A stretch of DNA of 64,000 bases, taken from contig NC_013791.2 in the NCBI RefSeq assembly GCF_000005825.2, forward strand, positions 3,100,001-3,164,000. Reading direction: 5' to 3'. The DNA is from Alkalihalophilus pseudofirmus OF4. Its GTDB lineage: Bacteria; Bacillota; Bacilli; Bacillales; Bacillaceae_D. Shown here piece after piece: positions 45,832 through 55,484 of the stretch (the first letter of the stretch is position 1; each line of letters opens with the position of its first letter). The position numbers and the translations under genes are program-made. The notes under the pieces are model-generated. The model was given only the letters and a program-made list of their open reading frames with translations. It was not told where the DNA came from and did no database searches.

Positions 45832-47097
45832 ATGAATACAACGAAAAACAGGTGGTTAATTGCTTTATCTGCCATCGCTATCCACCTATCCATTGGCGGA
45901 GCTTATGCTTACAGTGTCTACACGTATCCTATAAGTGAGCAAATGGGCTGGTCGCCAACAGAGATTACGATTGCCTTTACGATTATGATGGCGCTCGCTG
46001 GTACTTCTGCAGCTTTCTTCGGAAAATTTGTTGAACGCAGCGGACCTAGAAAATCTGCCATTGTTGCTGCTGTCCTTTTCGGTTTAGGACAAGCTGGTTC
46101 AGGTGTTGCCATTGCGCTCGGGTCCTTGCCGCTTTTCCTGTTAACATATGGACTAGCCAGTGGATTAGGTCTTGGTATCGGATATATTTCACCTGTATCT
46201 ACTCTTGTAAAGTGGTTTCCTGACAGACGAGGACTCGCAACAGGCATGGCAGTTCTCGGATTTGGGAGCGGCGCACTTATTACAGCACCCATCGCTGCTA
46301 ATTTGATGAGCACCATTGGCATCTCCGCTACATTTTACGTACTCGGTGCCTGTTATTTCGCCTTAATGCTTGTGGGTGCTTCCTATATTGCCCCGCCAAA
46401 AGAAGGTTGGATGCCGGCTTCGATGAAACGTAATATCGCTTCTGGAAAAAAAGTAATCAAAAAAGATCTTCAGCAGCTGACTTCAAACGAGGCTGTCAAA
46501 ACGAAACGCTTTTGGATGCTTTGGACAATGATGTTGATCAATACAACAGCCGGAATTATGATGATCTCTGTTGCTTCTCCAATGGCTCAAGAGGTTGTAG
46601 GCTTATCTGCCGCTGCAGCTGCTACATTGGTTGGGATCATGGGTATCTTTAATGGGGGCGGCCGTCTTGGCTGGGCAGCCATTTCAGATTATATTGGACG
46701 CTCAAACGTCTTTCTCATATTCTTTGTAATCCAAACGATTGCCTTTCTAACATTACCGATGATTACTAATGTTATCATCTTCCAGCTTCTTATACTGCTT
46801 GTTGTCAGCTGTTATGGCGGCGGTTTCTCCAATCTCCCAGCCTTTGTAGGAGATTTATTTGGAACAAAACAGTTAGGGGCCATTCACGGCTACTTATTAA
46901 CAACATGGTCACTTGGCGGGATATTGGGTCCAATGATCGTATCCCAAATTAGAGAACGTACAGACAGCTATATTCCCGTTTTCTATGTCTTCTCAGCCTT
47001 GATTCTGCTTGCGCTGCTTGTGTCTATTATGATGAAGCTAGATATTAAAAAGAGTGAACAAGAAACAAAACAAAGACAGGAACAAGTCGTTTCTTAA
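45832..47097 (+). CDS. OFA-family MFS antiporter (oxalate/formate type)
   Basis: 421 residues with about 12 membrane segments. N-terminal AYAYSVYTYPISEQMGWSPTEITIAF, the loop FVERSGPRKS, SGLGLGIGYISPVSTLVKWFPDRRGLATGMAV and C-terminal SNLPAFVGDLFG are clear OFA family marks. Family members exchange oxalate/formate or take up pyruvate and similar monocarboxylates; substrate open. AAGGAGGAG precedes the ATG. Monocistronic. Confidence 0.88.
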   Translation: MNTTKNRWLIALSAIAIHLSIGGAYAYSVYTYPISEQMGWSPTEITIAFTIMMALAGTSAAFFGKFVERSGPRKSAIVAAVLFGLGQAGSGVAIALGSLPLFLLTYGLASGLGLGIGYISPVSTLVKWFPDRRGLATGMAVLGFGSGALITAPIAANLMSTIGISATFYVLGACYFALMLVGASYIAPPKEGWMPASMKRNIASGKKVIKKDLQQLTSNEAVKTKRFWMLWTMMLINTTAGIMMISVASPMAQEVVGLSAAAAATLVGIMGIFNGGGRLGWAAISDYIGRSNVFLIFFVIQTIAFLTLPMITNVIIFQLLILLVVSCYGGGFSNLPAFVGDLFGTKQLGAIHGYLLTTWSLGGILGPMIVSQIRERTDSYIPVFYVFSALILLALLVSIMMKLDIKKSEQETKQRQEQVVS

Positions 47098-47116
47098 CCT
47101 TGCAAGCAGCAAAATA

Positions 47117-47132
47117 GACTGACTGGTCAGTC
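47117..47132. promoter_or_regulatory. TetR-operator-like palindrome
   Basis: GACTGACTGGTCAGTC has perfect 7-bp arms around TG, as in many TetR-family operators. It lies between two convergent genes just before their shared terminator, not at an evident promoter. Confidence 0.35.
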
Positions 47133-47180
47133 CAAAAAAGGTCTTGCGCATAAGCTGATGCTTATCGCAGGACCTTTTTC
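47133..47180. terminator. bidirectional terminator
   Basis: AAAAAGGTCtTGCGcATAAG paired with CTTATcGCAgGACCTTTTT, with T runs on both strands; shared by the OFA gene and the ABC exporter. Confidence 0.85.
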
Positions 47181-47182
47181 CA

Positions 47183-48880
47183 TTATTCTTTTACAAAATT
47201 AATAGTGATTCCCCGGTCAATCTCCTTGGCTGTGAAGGTTAAAGCTCCCCATACCGTTATAGCGGTAATGAACAGGTTTAGTGCCAAGCCGACTAACGTC
47301 ACTATGATTGGCATACTCGATTTTAACCCGATTATCCATTGAACAATCATCATAAAAAAACCACTTGATTCATCCCCCAGCAAAAAAACTAGCTCACTGG
47401 CAGGCAGTAATGTTAAGCCAAATGGAATTACTTGTATGAGCACATACCCCATTGCGACAAATAATAAAATGAACGAGGTTCCTGTTTCTAAGCGATTTTG
47501 AGGGTTTTTATGATTAAACTTCGCCCCAATGGCACCAAAATATAATCCGATAGCGCTTGAGCCTAGACCGGTTAATCCAATTAACAACCAACCAGCTACC
47601 GTATGAAAAGGTGACCATCCGAATATAATAGCACAAATGATCTGCAGTATTCCGATAAATCCGAATAGAATCAGCCAATGAATCCACAGTTTCCCAACAG
47701 CAACCTCAATTCCCTTTAAGGGCAGCACCCGCAGCAGGTCAATTGAACTTCCTTCTCTTGCAACAGAGCCAGAAGTGAATGTCGACGTCATAAAGGAAAA
47801 CAACCCTAGAGCAATAGCTTGAAGACTGATCCAAGAAAGGGCGGGAACTGTTTGAAGAAACTCCATATTGCCGTCTCGAATCATAATCGAGAATATAGGA
47901 AAGAACATAAAAAATGTCATAGGAATCAGCATCGTCCATTCTCTCATATCCCTCTTGATCGTCCGCCATTCTTTTAATCCAACCTCAATGATTGGAGTCC
48001 TTACTTTAAATACAGCAGAGGATGCCTTCTTTTTCTTTCGGTTTGATCTGCTTTCATTCATCTGAATCCAGCCTGTACGAAATCCTTTATCCACCAGCAT
48101 AGAAGATAGATATAAGACAGCTAATGTCAAACCTGCGAGCAATCCACTAAACAAAATGGTTTCTCCCGTTACGTCACCGAGTAAAAGATGACTGACGCTT
48201 TCTCCAGCCCAATACAATGGCAGCCATTGAGGAAGCTCTGGGATAAGCATAGAAGACTCCCCCCCGCCCCCTCGAGACATCATTGTAGGGATTTGAAAGG
48301 CCACATAGCCTAGAATCCCTGCAAAAGCAGTAATTACAGTCATCAATTCCTTCGCTCTATGGGCAGGGATCATTTGAATAAGAAGTAAATTAAGTAAATA
48401 AGCAATCCCAAGCCCCATTAATACAACCAAAATGGCTGTAAAATAAGCAAATGGGTAATAAAATATATTGGCCCCCGCACCTAGACCAAACATGGTAAGT
48501 AAGACGAGTGAAGCTGCTAAAATCAGCCCTGGTATTCCAAGAAATACCTGCGTGAACTTTGCCCAGTAAATATGAGTTGATTTTAATGGCAAAGTGAACA
48601 ACAAGGTTAAGTCATCATCGCCGTACAATTTGGTAAACACTTGTGGTACAGCAAATAAAATTAAGAAAGCAAAAAGAGATAGAAAACTAAGAGAAAGGAT
48701 ATCACTTAGTAATTCTCCCGGAAGCGTCCTTGCTACAGAAAATACGATACCGCTAAAAAAGAGAACCGCAAATCCTATTGCAACACCAGAAATGATAAGC
48801 GTCGTTTTGGCTTTATCGGAAGATTCTTTAAAGCTATTAAGATTCATCCTCCAAAACCAGCGAATTAGATTCCACGTCAT
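47183..48880 (-). CDS. ABC-2 type exporter permease
   Basis: 565 residues with about 12 hydrophobic segments and a central charged loop (SRSNRKKKKASSAVF, then EWRTIKRDMREWTM). KLYGDDDLTLLFTLPLKSTHIYWAKF is the early cytoplasmic element typical of this exporter group. The ATG at 48880 has GAGGTGAGGG just upstream, 10 nt after the ATPase stop. Pairs with the ATPase encoded immediately upstream. Cargo unknown. Confidence 0.82.
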   Translation of the reverse strand: MTWNLIRWFWRMNLNSFKESSDKAKTTLIISGVAIGFAVLFFSGIVFSVARTLPGELLSDILSLSFLSLFAFLILFAVPQVFTKLYGDDDLTLLFTLPLKSTHIYWAKFTQVFLGIPGLILAASLVLLTMFGLGAGANIFYYPFAYFTAILVVLMGLGIAYLLNLLLIQMIPAHRAKELMTVITAFAGILGYVAFQIPTMMSRGGGGESSMLIPELPQWLPLYWAGESVSHLLLGDVTGETILFSGLLAGLTLAVLYLSSMLVDKGFRTGWIQMNESRSNRKKKKASSAVFKVRTPIIEVGLKEWRTIKRDMREWTMLIPMTFFMFFPIFSIMIRDGNMEFLQTVPALSWISLQAIALGLFSFMTSTFTSGSVAREGSSIDLLRVLPLKGIEVAVGKLWIHWLILFGFIGILQIICAIIFGWSPFHTVAGWLLIGLTGLGSSAIGLYFGAIGAKFNHKNPQNRLETGTSFILLFVAMGYVLIQVIPFGLTLLPASELVFLLGDESSGFFMMIVQWIIGLKSSMPIIVTLVGLALNLFITAITVWGALTFTAKEIDRGITINFVKE

Positions 48881-48890
48881 ACCCTCACCT

Positions 48891-49685
48891 CTATTCCCTA
48901 ATCCCTTTTGATGGATAATCTTCCATTTCTTGCACGTATGATTGTGTTTCACGATCTCCAGTCAGCTCCAAGAAAAGATCTTCAAGCGATGAATCCTCAC
49001 TGCCTTTTTCCTGACGTAATTCATCTACTGTTCCAACTGTTAATAGATCCCCATTTTTAATAATAGCAACCCGGTCACACATCTGCTCAGCAATTTCTAA
49101 AATGTGAGTGGACATAAATACCGTCATGCCGCCTCTACATAATTCTTGAAGCAGATTTTTCATCGTACGAGCTCCTTTTGGATCTAGTCCAACAGTAGGC
49201 TCATCAAGAAATAACACTTTCGGTTCGTGCAGAAGCGCTGCACACAGACTAAGCTTTTGTTTCATCCCATGGGAATAGGTTTCAATGAGCTCATCTAACC
49301 TATGTTCAAGCTGAAACATGCGGACATACCGCTCGGCCCTTTCTTCAAACTCTTCTTCCTTCAATCGGAACACACTCGCTGTAAACTGGAGGAACTCACT
49401 CCCTGTCAGCTTAGGATAGAGCTTTGGCTGATCAGGTACATAGGCAATCTGTTTTTTAGCCTCAAGTGCTTCCTTCCACATGTTCACCCCGGAAATATGA
49501 ACCGTTCCGTTTGTTGGCTCTAGCAATCCTGTCATCATCTTAATCGTTGTCGTTTTCCCCGATCCATTGGGCCCTAGAAAGCAAAAAAGTTCCCCCTTTT
49601 TCACTTCTAAATCAAATGGTTTAACGGCATGATTTTCTCCGTACTCTTTTGATAGTTGATTAAGCTTGATCCTTACTTCATTCAA
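48891..49685 (-). CDS. ABC exporter ATPase
   Basis: 264 residues of the CcmA/NatA-like group. Walker A GPNGSGKTT, Q-loop YVPDQPKLYP, signature SHGMKQKL, Walker B VLFLDEPTVGLDP, switch FMSTHILE. The C-terminal tail is acidic. First gene of the two-gene exporter operon. Confidence 0.92.
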   Translation of the reverse strand: MNEVRIKLNQLSKEYGENHAVKPFDLEVKKGELFCFLGPNGSGKTTTIKMMTGLLEPTNGTVHISGVNMWKEALEAKKQIAYVPDQPKLYPKLTGSEFLQFTASVFRLKEEEFEERAERYVRMFQLEHRLDELIETYSHGMKQKLSLCAALLHEPKVLFLDEPTVGLDPKGARTMKNLLQELCRGGMTVFMSTHILEIAEQMCDRVAIIKNGDLLTVGTVDELRQEKGSEDSSLEDLFLELTGDRETQSYVQEMEDYPSKGIRE

Positions 49686-49732
49686 GCTGCTTCCCCCTTA
49701 GTTATCTATGATCTGATATGTATAGCCTAGAT

Positions 49733-49779
49733 TAAAAAAAGATAAGGTGAATCATCATAGAGATGAATTCACCTTATCA
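49733..49779 (-). terminator. intrinsic terminator after the Na/Pi gene
   Basis: GATAAGGTGAAT/ATTCACCTTATC perfect stem followed by TTTTTTT on the minus strand. Confidence 0.92.
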
Positions 49780-49809
49780 TCCTAACATAATTTGTCATTA
49801 AATTCAGGC

Positions 49810-51408
49810 TTAGATAATACCTAGCACCGTTCTCGATATATTCATAGAGGCATGCTGCAAGCGCATAAGCTGATTGACTAAATCAAGATAAATAGCGCTT
49901 ATTGCCGGGTTGTATTCATTCTGCTGAAGCAGCGTATTGAAATGATCAAATCTAAAATCTCTTTCTTTCTCACTAAGTGCGCCTTGTTCTCTAATGACTT
50001 TTCGAACTTGCTTATTATTTTTTTCTTCACAAGCTGTGATTGCATGCTGCAAAATATCTTCAATAGTTGGGATAAACTCTTTTAATCTCTCGGCATCTTC
50101 TGCCACTAACTCAAAATGCTGATTTCGCAGTTTTTCAATATTAGCTGAAATTTGGAGGACAATATCACCTATCTGCTCTAGGTCATTTAACATATATAGG
50201 AGCTTTACCTCTTGGTCTGATTGTTCCTTTGACAAATCTTGCTGGGCAAGCTTTAAAAGATACTGTTGAATAATTAAATAAGCTTGATCTATATATTCTT
50301 CTTTGCGTACGATCACATGATGGTCTATGTTCCCGTCTATAATTGCCGGAATGGGAGCAATTATTTCCGTTTGAATATAACGCGAGAGCTTGAGTACTTC
50401 TTTCTCAGTCTGAATAAGGGCTTCATCCGGGATTGCTAAATATTGCTCACTTATATGAACAACCTGCCTTGGTTCAGATGGAGGGAGAAACCTAGTCATT
50501 AATTTAGCCAAAAGAGCTAAAAATGGGAGCCAGCATAGTGCTAAAAAGATATTAAAAGCAGTATGAAAGTTAGCAATCTGTCGTTCTGCTTCTCCAGGGA
50601 TAAACATACTAATCACAGGGAATATCAATAACATCATTCCAACCACAACGACAATTGACAGCTTCATAACTAAATAGGCAAAGGCAACCCTTTTTCCTTC
50701 CCGTGAAACAGAGAAGCTAGCAATTAAGACAGGTACAGTTGATCCTACATTTGCTCCAAGCACAAGCCAAATGACTTCTTCATAACCCATCGCGCCTGCT
50801 GAATAAAAGGAAATCCCAATAATAATCATTGCCACGCTGCTATGAAGGGCTGCGGTTACCCCTACACTCAAAAGAAAAAGCCAGATTGGTTGACTCGTTA
50901 GACGCAGCATCCATTCTGTTATAAAAGGATCATTTGCTAAAGGTGAGACTGCTTGTGACAGGTAAGAAATTCCGAATAACACTAACCCTAGACCGAGAAG
51001 AACTTCACCCGCTGGTTTCACACGATCCGTAGAGATAAACACAAGGAAAATAACACCGAGAAAGATAAATACCGGGGATAGCTGACTAATATTGAAAGCA
51101 AGCACTTGCACAGTGAGTGTCGTTCCAATCGCAGAACCTAATATCACACCTAGTGCTTGCACAAACGTGATGATCGAGTGACTCACTAGTCCGACTGCAA
51201 TAATGGACATCACCGTGCTGCTTTGTAAGAAAAAAGTAAAAAAGAGACCAACAATTAATGCCTGTAATCTATTTTTAACGAGTACGCCCATTTGATGACG
51301 CAGTTTATTAATAGCTGCTTTTTGTAATCCTTTACTTAGTCGATTCATTCCATATAAAAAGATGCCAAGCCCTCCTATGAAGCTTAGAAGGCTCTGTGTA
51401 ATCATCAT
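49810..51408 (-). CDS. Na/phosphate cotransporter family protein with C-terminal PhoU-like domain
   Basis: 532 residues. The N-terminal 310 are membrane-embedded with two inverted Na_Pi_cotrans repeats marked by FFLQSSTVMSIIAVGLV and ALHSSVAMIIIGISF. GANVGSTVPVLIASF is the second QSS-type loop region. The last 200 residues are a soluble helical PhoU-like bundle. Likely sodium-driven phosphate uptake or export. The start overlaps the upstream phoU-like gene by 4 nt, so the two act as a pair. Confidence 0.88.
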   Translation of the reverse strand: MMITQSLLSFIGGLGIFLYGMNRLSKGLQKAAINKLRHQMGVLVKNRLQALIVGLFFTFFLQSSTVMSIIAVGLVSHSIITFVQALGVILGSAIGTTLTVQVLAFNISQLSPVFIFLGVIFLVFISTDRVKPAGEVLLGLGLVLFGISYLSQAVSPLANDPFITEWMLRLTSQPIWLFLLSVGVTAALHSSVAMIIIGISFYSAGAMGYEEVIWLVLGANVGSTVPVLIASFSVSREGKRVAFAYLVMKLSIVVVVGMMLLIFPVISMFIPGEAERQIANFHTAFNIFLALCWLPFLALLAKLMTRFLPPSEPRQVVHISEQYLAIPDEALIQTEKEVLKLSRYIQTEIIAPIPAIIDGNIDHHVIVRKEEYIDQAYLIIQQYLLKLAQQDLSKEQSDQEVKLLYMLNDLEQIGDIVLQISANIEKLRNQHFELVAEDAERLKEFIPTIEDILQHAITACEEKNNKQVRKVIREQGALSEKERDFRFDHFNTLLQQNEYNPAISAIYLDLVNQLMRLQHASMNISRTVLGII

Positions 51409-52073
51409 GGAGAATTCCTGCTTATTGAGGAGTGGCAGTCTAGTAAATACTGTCTGTAATCTCTCGCTGCATTGGAAACATGATCGGCCATCCTTTCAAA
51501 GAATCGACTCATTAAAATCAACTTGCCCCCGCTGTCTGCAGGAAGCTGCTCTAGACTAAGAGAATCAGTAATCCGCTTAAAGGACTTTTTATTCAAACGA
51601 TTAACGACCTCATCTTCTTTTTCATAAATAGCTTTTAAGCGTGAACAATCTTCCTCTTTAATCCCCTCTTTAAGAGACTCAAGCATTTGACCAATATTCT
51701 TCATAAACTGAGAAAAAGATTGTATGACAAGATGAGGTACTGAGTCAATTGGCGCCACAACAATGATATTAATGACATGATCACCAACACGCTCTAAATC
51801 TTTAGCCATCTTTGAAAATAAGAAAAGCCCCTTCACTTGTTTGATGGCGAGCTGTTCATAGGATAAGAGCTCAAGCACCTTTTTTTGTATCACTTTATTA
51901 ATGGCATTCATATCTTTTTCTGCTTGCAAAATACTTTCCTTATCAAAGGTTGAGTCTTTCTCTATCGATTCTGAGCTAAGCTGCAGCATCTGGTAGCTTA
52001 ATTCGACCATTAAAAGAAGCCGTTCTTTCAATTCATTTATTTCTCTGTCAAGAAAGTTGGTCCGTGTCAGCAT
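51405..52073 (-). CDS. PhoU-family protein
   Basis: 222 residues made of two three-helix PhoU repeats. MVELSYQMLQLSSESIEK opens repeat 1, and KDLERVGDHVINI and ERMADHVSNAARD carry the metal-binding E/R-x3-D signature of each repeat. GGGGGG lies before the ATG. Its partner is the Na/Pi cotransporter rather than a PstSCAB system, so it probably regulates that transporter. Confidence 0.88.
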   Translation of the reverse strand: MLTRTNFLDREINELKERLLLMVELSYQMLQLSSESIEKDSTFDKESILQAEKDMNAINKVIQKKVLELLSYEQLAIKQVKGLFLFSKMAKDLERVGDHVINIIVVAPIDSVPHLVIQSFSQFMKNIGQMLESLKEGIKEEDCSRLKAIYEKEDEVVNRLNKKSFKRITDSLSLEQLPADSGGKLILMSRFFERMADHVSNAARDYRQYLLDCHSSISRNSP

Positions 52074-52100
52074 CCGTATCCCCCCTTCTTATACTTGTAT

Positions 52101-52141
52101 AGAAAAGTCTTACTCACTATGCGTATGAGTAAGACTTTTCA
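52101..52141 (-). terminator. intrinsic terminator of the UgpAEB-like operon
   Basis: GAAAAGTCTTACTC/GAGTAAGACTTTTC perfect 14-bp stem with T run, directly after the binding-protein gene and before the phoU-like gene. Confidence 0.85.
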
Positions 52142-52150
52142 TTGTTTTAA

Positions 52151-53452
52151 TTAATGATTTAACGCTTCATCAATTAACTCTTTTGCTTTATTCAGCGATG
52201 CATCAGGATCATTTTGCTCATAGAGCTCTTCAATCGCATTTTCGATAATATTTCTGGCCTCAGGGAAAACATTCATCAATGCCCCTTGAGTTGCAGGCGT
52301 CAGCTGAGTGTTTTGCAGCTGCTCTACAGCTGTTGTAAATTGAGGAAATTCTTCATATACAGCAGCCAGCTCCTCTACCTCATAAGCTGCCGGCGTAATC
52401 GGGAAGTACCCTGTTGCCGCAGCCCATTTTGCTTGCACTTCAGGATCAGCTGTATACTTTACAAACTCCCATGCAGCTTGCTGTTCCTCAGCCGATACTT
52501 GGTTTGTAATCCACAAAGATCCGCCTCCGACAATCACACCGTTTGCTTCTTCTCCGTCTACATGCGGTAAGAAAGCTGTACCGACTTCAAAGGGAGAATC
52601 ATTGACATTATCACGAGTTGCAGCTGTGGAATCAAGATACATTGCAACCTGGCCTGCACGGAATGCAGCGCGAATATCATCCCACTGACGACCGAAGTTG
52701 CCAAGCGTTCCTGCTTCATCCATCTCGTTTAACCAATTAAAAATATTTTGCCCTGCCTCACCATTAATCAGAGCTTCGGCAGGCTCTCCGCCGCGACCGT
52801 TGTCTTGATCAAGATAATGAGCCCCTTGATTCGCTAATAACTGCTCAAAGAACCAGCCATAAATAAGAATAGCAAAACCGTTAGCATCTGTTTGATCAGT
52901 TAATGTTTGAGCGGCTTCCTTCACCTCTTCAAATGTACGAGGAGGATTTTCTGGGTCAAGCCCCGCTTCTTTAAACATATCCTTGTTGTAAAACATAATG
53001 GCATTAGATGTATTAAACGGCATCGAATACAGATCACCATCTAATTCATAATAGCCTAAAATATTTTCTTCAAGCTGATTCACATCAAAACCGTCTGCAT
53101 CAACAAATTCTTGCATCGGAGTGATAAAACCGCTGTCACTCATGTATTTAGTTCCCACTTCGTACACTTGCACTAAAGAAGGGGCCTCAGTTGAGCCGCC
53201 AACTGCTCGTAGTTGATTTAGGAGCTCCTCATAGCTGCCCTGATAGACGGCTTCTACTTCAACAGTGTCTGATTGAGCATTAAAATCTGCAACCATTTCA
53301 TCAATCGCCTGCCCAGGGCCTCCACCCATTGCATGCCAAAACGTAATCTTTTTCTTGCCTTCTTCCGTTGCAGAATCATTTCCGCCGCAAGCCGCCACGA
53401 CAAACAACATTAAACAGGCGACCACACCTAGCCAGACTTTCCGACTCTTCAT
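52151..53452 (-). CDS. ugpB: ABC transporter solute-binding lipoprotein, UgpB-like
   Basis: 433 residues. Signal peptide with lipobox VVAACGG. ITFWHAMGGGPGQAIDEMV, SLVQVYEVGTKYM and YSMPFNTSNAIMFYNKDMF match UgpB-type glycerol-3-phosphate binders, though other sugars remain possible. GGGGAG precedes the ATG. Last gene of the operon. The phosphate transport pair directly downstream fits an organophosphate role. Confidence 0.78.
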   Translation of the reverse strand: MKSRKVWLGVVACLMLFVVAACGGNDSATEEGKKKITFWHAMGGGPGQAIDEMVADFNAQSDTVEVEAVYQGSYEELLNQLRAVGGSTEAPSLVQVYEVGTKYMSDSGFITPMQEFVDADGFDVNQLEENILGYYELDGDLYSMPFNTSNAIMFYNKDMFKEAGLDPENPPRTFEEVKEAAQTLTDQTDANGFAILIYGWFFEQLLANQGAHYLDQDNGRGGEPAEALINGEAGQNIFNWLNEMDEAGTLGNFGRQWDDIRAAFRAGQVAMYLDSTAATRDNVNDSPFEVGTAFLPHVDGEEANGVIVGGGSLWITNQVSAEEQQAAWEFVKYTADPEVQAKWAAATGYFPITPAAYEVEELAAVYEEFPQFTTAVEQLQNTQLTPATQGALMNVFPEARNIIENAIEELYEQNDPDASLNKAKELIDEALNH

Positions 53453-53474
53453 CTTCTTCTCCCCTTTTTTATAT

Positions 53475-54284
53475 TTATCCCTTTATAGCTCCAGCCATTA
53501 ACCCTTTACGAATGTGTTTTAGGCCAAAGAATAAAAGCAGCAGAGTCGGCAGCAAAATCATCACTACTGCTGCCATTACCATATTCCAAGATGTCGATGA
53601 TTCTTGAGCAATCATCATTTTCAGTCCAATTTGAACCGTTCTGACATCATTATTACTCGTCACTAAAAGCGGCCAGAGATACATATTCCACGTTGTTAAG
53701 AAACCATATATCCCAAGCGCACTTAATGTAGATTTAGAAAGAGGCAGAACAAAGTTCCAATAGAAACGAAATCTTGAACACCCATCCATTTGAGCGGATT
53801 CAAAGATCTCCTTAGGAATCGTTAAGAAATGCTGTCTTAACAAGAAGATTCCAAAAGCTAGTGCAAAAAATGGCACAGTTAATCCTTGATACGTGTTAAC
53901 CCACCCTAAATTGAGGATCGTAAAGTAATTAGGGATGACTGTCGCTTCCCAAGGAATAAGCATCGTTGAAATAAAAAGTGCAAAGATAATTCCTCTTCCC
54001 TTAAAAGGAATGAAGACAAACGCATACGCTGCCAGACTACAGACAATTAACTGACCAATCATAACAACAAATGAAACAATGAAACTATTAGTAAGGAACT
54101 GGAGCAACGGGACTCTATTAAACGCTTGCCCGTAACTTTCTACGCTAGGTGATGCAGGGATGAGAGCTCCGCTGAAAATCTCTCGAGTAGACATGAGACT
54201 TGCTGAGAATGCATAGAGGATGGGAAAGAAAATAGCCAATGCTGAAGCAATTAATAAGATGTAGAGAATGATTTTTTTCATCAT
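53475..54284 (-). CDS. ugpE: ABC transporter permease, UgpE/MalG type
   Basis: 269 residues with six membrane segments. The coupling motif EIFESAQMDGCSRFRFYWNFVLPLSK is present. GGAAGGTG precedes two adjacent ATGs, and the first overlaps the ugpA-like stop as ATGA. Partner of the two flanking genes. Confidence 0.85.
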   Translation of the reverse strand: MMKKIILYILLIASALAIFFPILYAFSASLMSTREIFSGALIPASPSVESYGQAFNRVPLLQFLTNSFIVSFVVMIGQLIVCSLAAYAFVFIPFKGRGIIFALFISTMLIPWEATVIPNYFTILNLGWVNTYQGLTVPFFALAFGIFLLRQHFLTIPKEIFESAQMDGCSRFRFYWNFVLPLSKSTLSALGIYGFLTTWNMYLWPLLVTSNNDVRTVQIGLKMMIAQESSTSWNMVMAAVVMILLPTLLLLFFGLKHIRKGLMAGAIKG

Positions 54285-55195
54285 TGGTAGTGCACCTTCC
54301 TCTCTCCCACTTTAAATTGAAGAACAGTAAAGATAAGAATAATCAAGAATAGAACAATCGCTTGTGCACTAGCATATCCAAACCTTCCGTTATAGAAAGC
54401 CTCACGGTAAATCGAATAGACAATGAGATTTGTTGAATTAGACGGCCCTCCTCCGGTCAAAATATCGATTTGACCGAACGTTTGAAAAGAGTTAATTAAC
54501 GTGACAACGCTTACAAAAAATAATGTTGGAGATAACATAGGAAGAGTAATCTTGAATAATTGATGCCAATACCCCGCACCATCAATTCGGCTGCTTTCAT
54601 AAAGTTCCTCTGGTATATTTTGAAGGCCGCCTAACAAAACAATAAAGTTAAAGCCTATGTTCATCCAAATGGTTGTTATGGCTACAGAAACTAAAGCCCA
54701 ATCTGATGAAGTCAGCCAATTGATCCCGTCTATACCGAACACTGCTAAGATATTATTAAGCACCCCAAGTGTCGGGTGAAATAAAAACAACCAAATGGTC
54801 GCCCCCGCAGCTACTGACACTCCTAAAGTCGATGAAAAAATGACACGAAAAAAAGCCATTCCTTTAAGTTTCTCATTTGCTATCACTGCTAAAAACAAAG
54901 CAAAGACGATGCCTGTAGGAACGGTATAAAGTACAAACTTAAACGTTGCCCACATACTAGTTTGAAAGGCACCTGACTGCAGAAGCCTAGTGTAATGTCC
55001 GGCTCCTACAAAATCTTGGGTGACCCCGCCAGCTGTGGTAACAAAAAAACTGAAGTAAAGCGTCTTTAACATGGGATAAAATAAAAAAACACTAATGACA
55101 ATTAAAGCAGGGAGCAAATACAACACACCGGAAGCGAACAGTTTCCATTGTTTCTTATCAGATTTATTTCTTTCTTTATCTATGCGTTTTCCCAT
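54281..55195 (-). CDS. ugpA: ABC transporter permease, UgpA/MalF type
   Basis: 304 residues with six membrane segments and the coupling motif EELYESSRIDGAGYWHQLFKITLPML. The ATG at 55195 has TAGGGGG upstream; a longer in-frame start would swallow it. First gene of the operon. No ATPase gene is in the cluster, so it must borrow one (an MsmX-like shared ATPase is usual in Bacillus). Confidence 0.85.
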   Translation of the reverse strand: MGKRIDKERNKSDKKQWKLFASGVLYLLPALIVISVFLFYPMLKTLYFSFFVTTAGGVTQDFVGAGHYTRLLQSGAFQTSMWATFKFVLYTVPTGIVFALFLAVIANEKLKGMAFFRVIFSSTLGVSVAAGATIWLFLFHPTLGVLNNILAVFGIDGINWLTSSDWALVSVAITTIWMNIGFNFIVLLGGLQNIPEELYESSRIDGAGYWHQLFKITLPMLSPTLFFVSVVTLINSFQTFGQIDILTGGGPSNSTNLIVYSIYREAFYNGRFGYASAQAIVLFLIILIFTVLQFKVGERKVHYQ

Positions 55196-55222
55196 TAGAA
55201 TGCCCCCTATTATCATCGAGAA

Positions 55223-55281
55223 AGAGAACCTGCTTAAAAGGTAGCAACAGCTAATATAATGGGGGGTTCTCTTAATCTAGG
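55223..55281. repeat. inverted repeat in the ugpA leader
   Basis: AAAGAGAACC (about 55224-55233) and GGTTCTCTT (about 55267-55275) pair across roughly 34 bp. It lies 30-80 bp before the ugpA-like start and encloses TATATT on the minus strand, so it could be a leader hairpin or an operator. The remaining 55282-55436 shows no gene. Confidence 0.4.
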
Positions 55282-55438
55282 TAAAATGAAAAAGACTGAG
55301 CGGACAGATACAAGCTAATTCATCCTATGCCTGTTAAAAAAGAATTAGTACAGCATCCGTTGGGAAATCCTGTATATACCAAACACTTATGTAATGTTCA
55401 TCAACTCATGTCTACGAGAGCTTATTACTATATCAATA

Positions 55439-55472
55439 TAAAAAAACCACATCTATAGTAGATGTGGTTTCG
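55439..55472 (-). terminator. intrinsic terminator
   Basis: AAACCACATCTA/TAGATGTGGTTT perfect stem followed by TTTTATATT on the minus strand. Confidence 0.92.
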
Positions 55473-55484
55473 TTTATATGGTTA

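Noticed and set aside
55196-55436. PhoP boxes before the UgpAEB-like operon
   Set aside because: No set of TT(A/T/C)ACA repeats with 5-bp spacing could be found.
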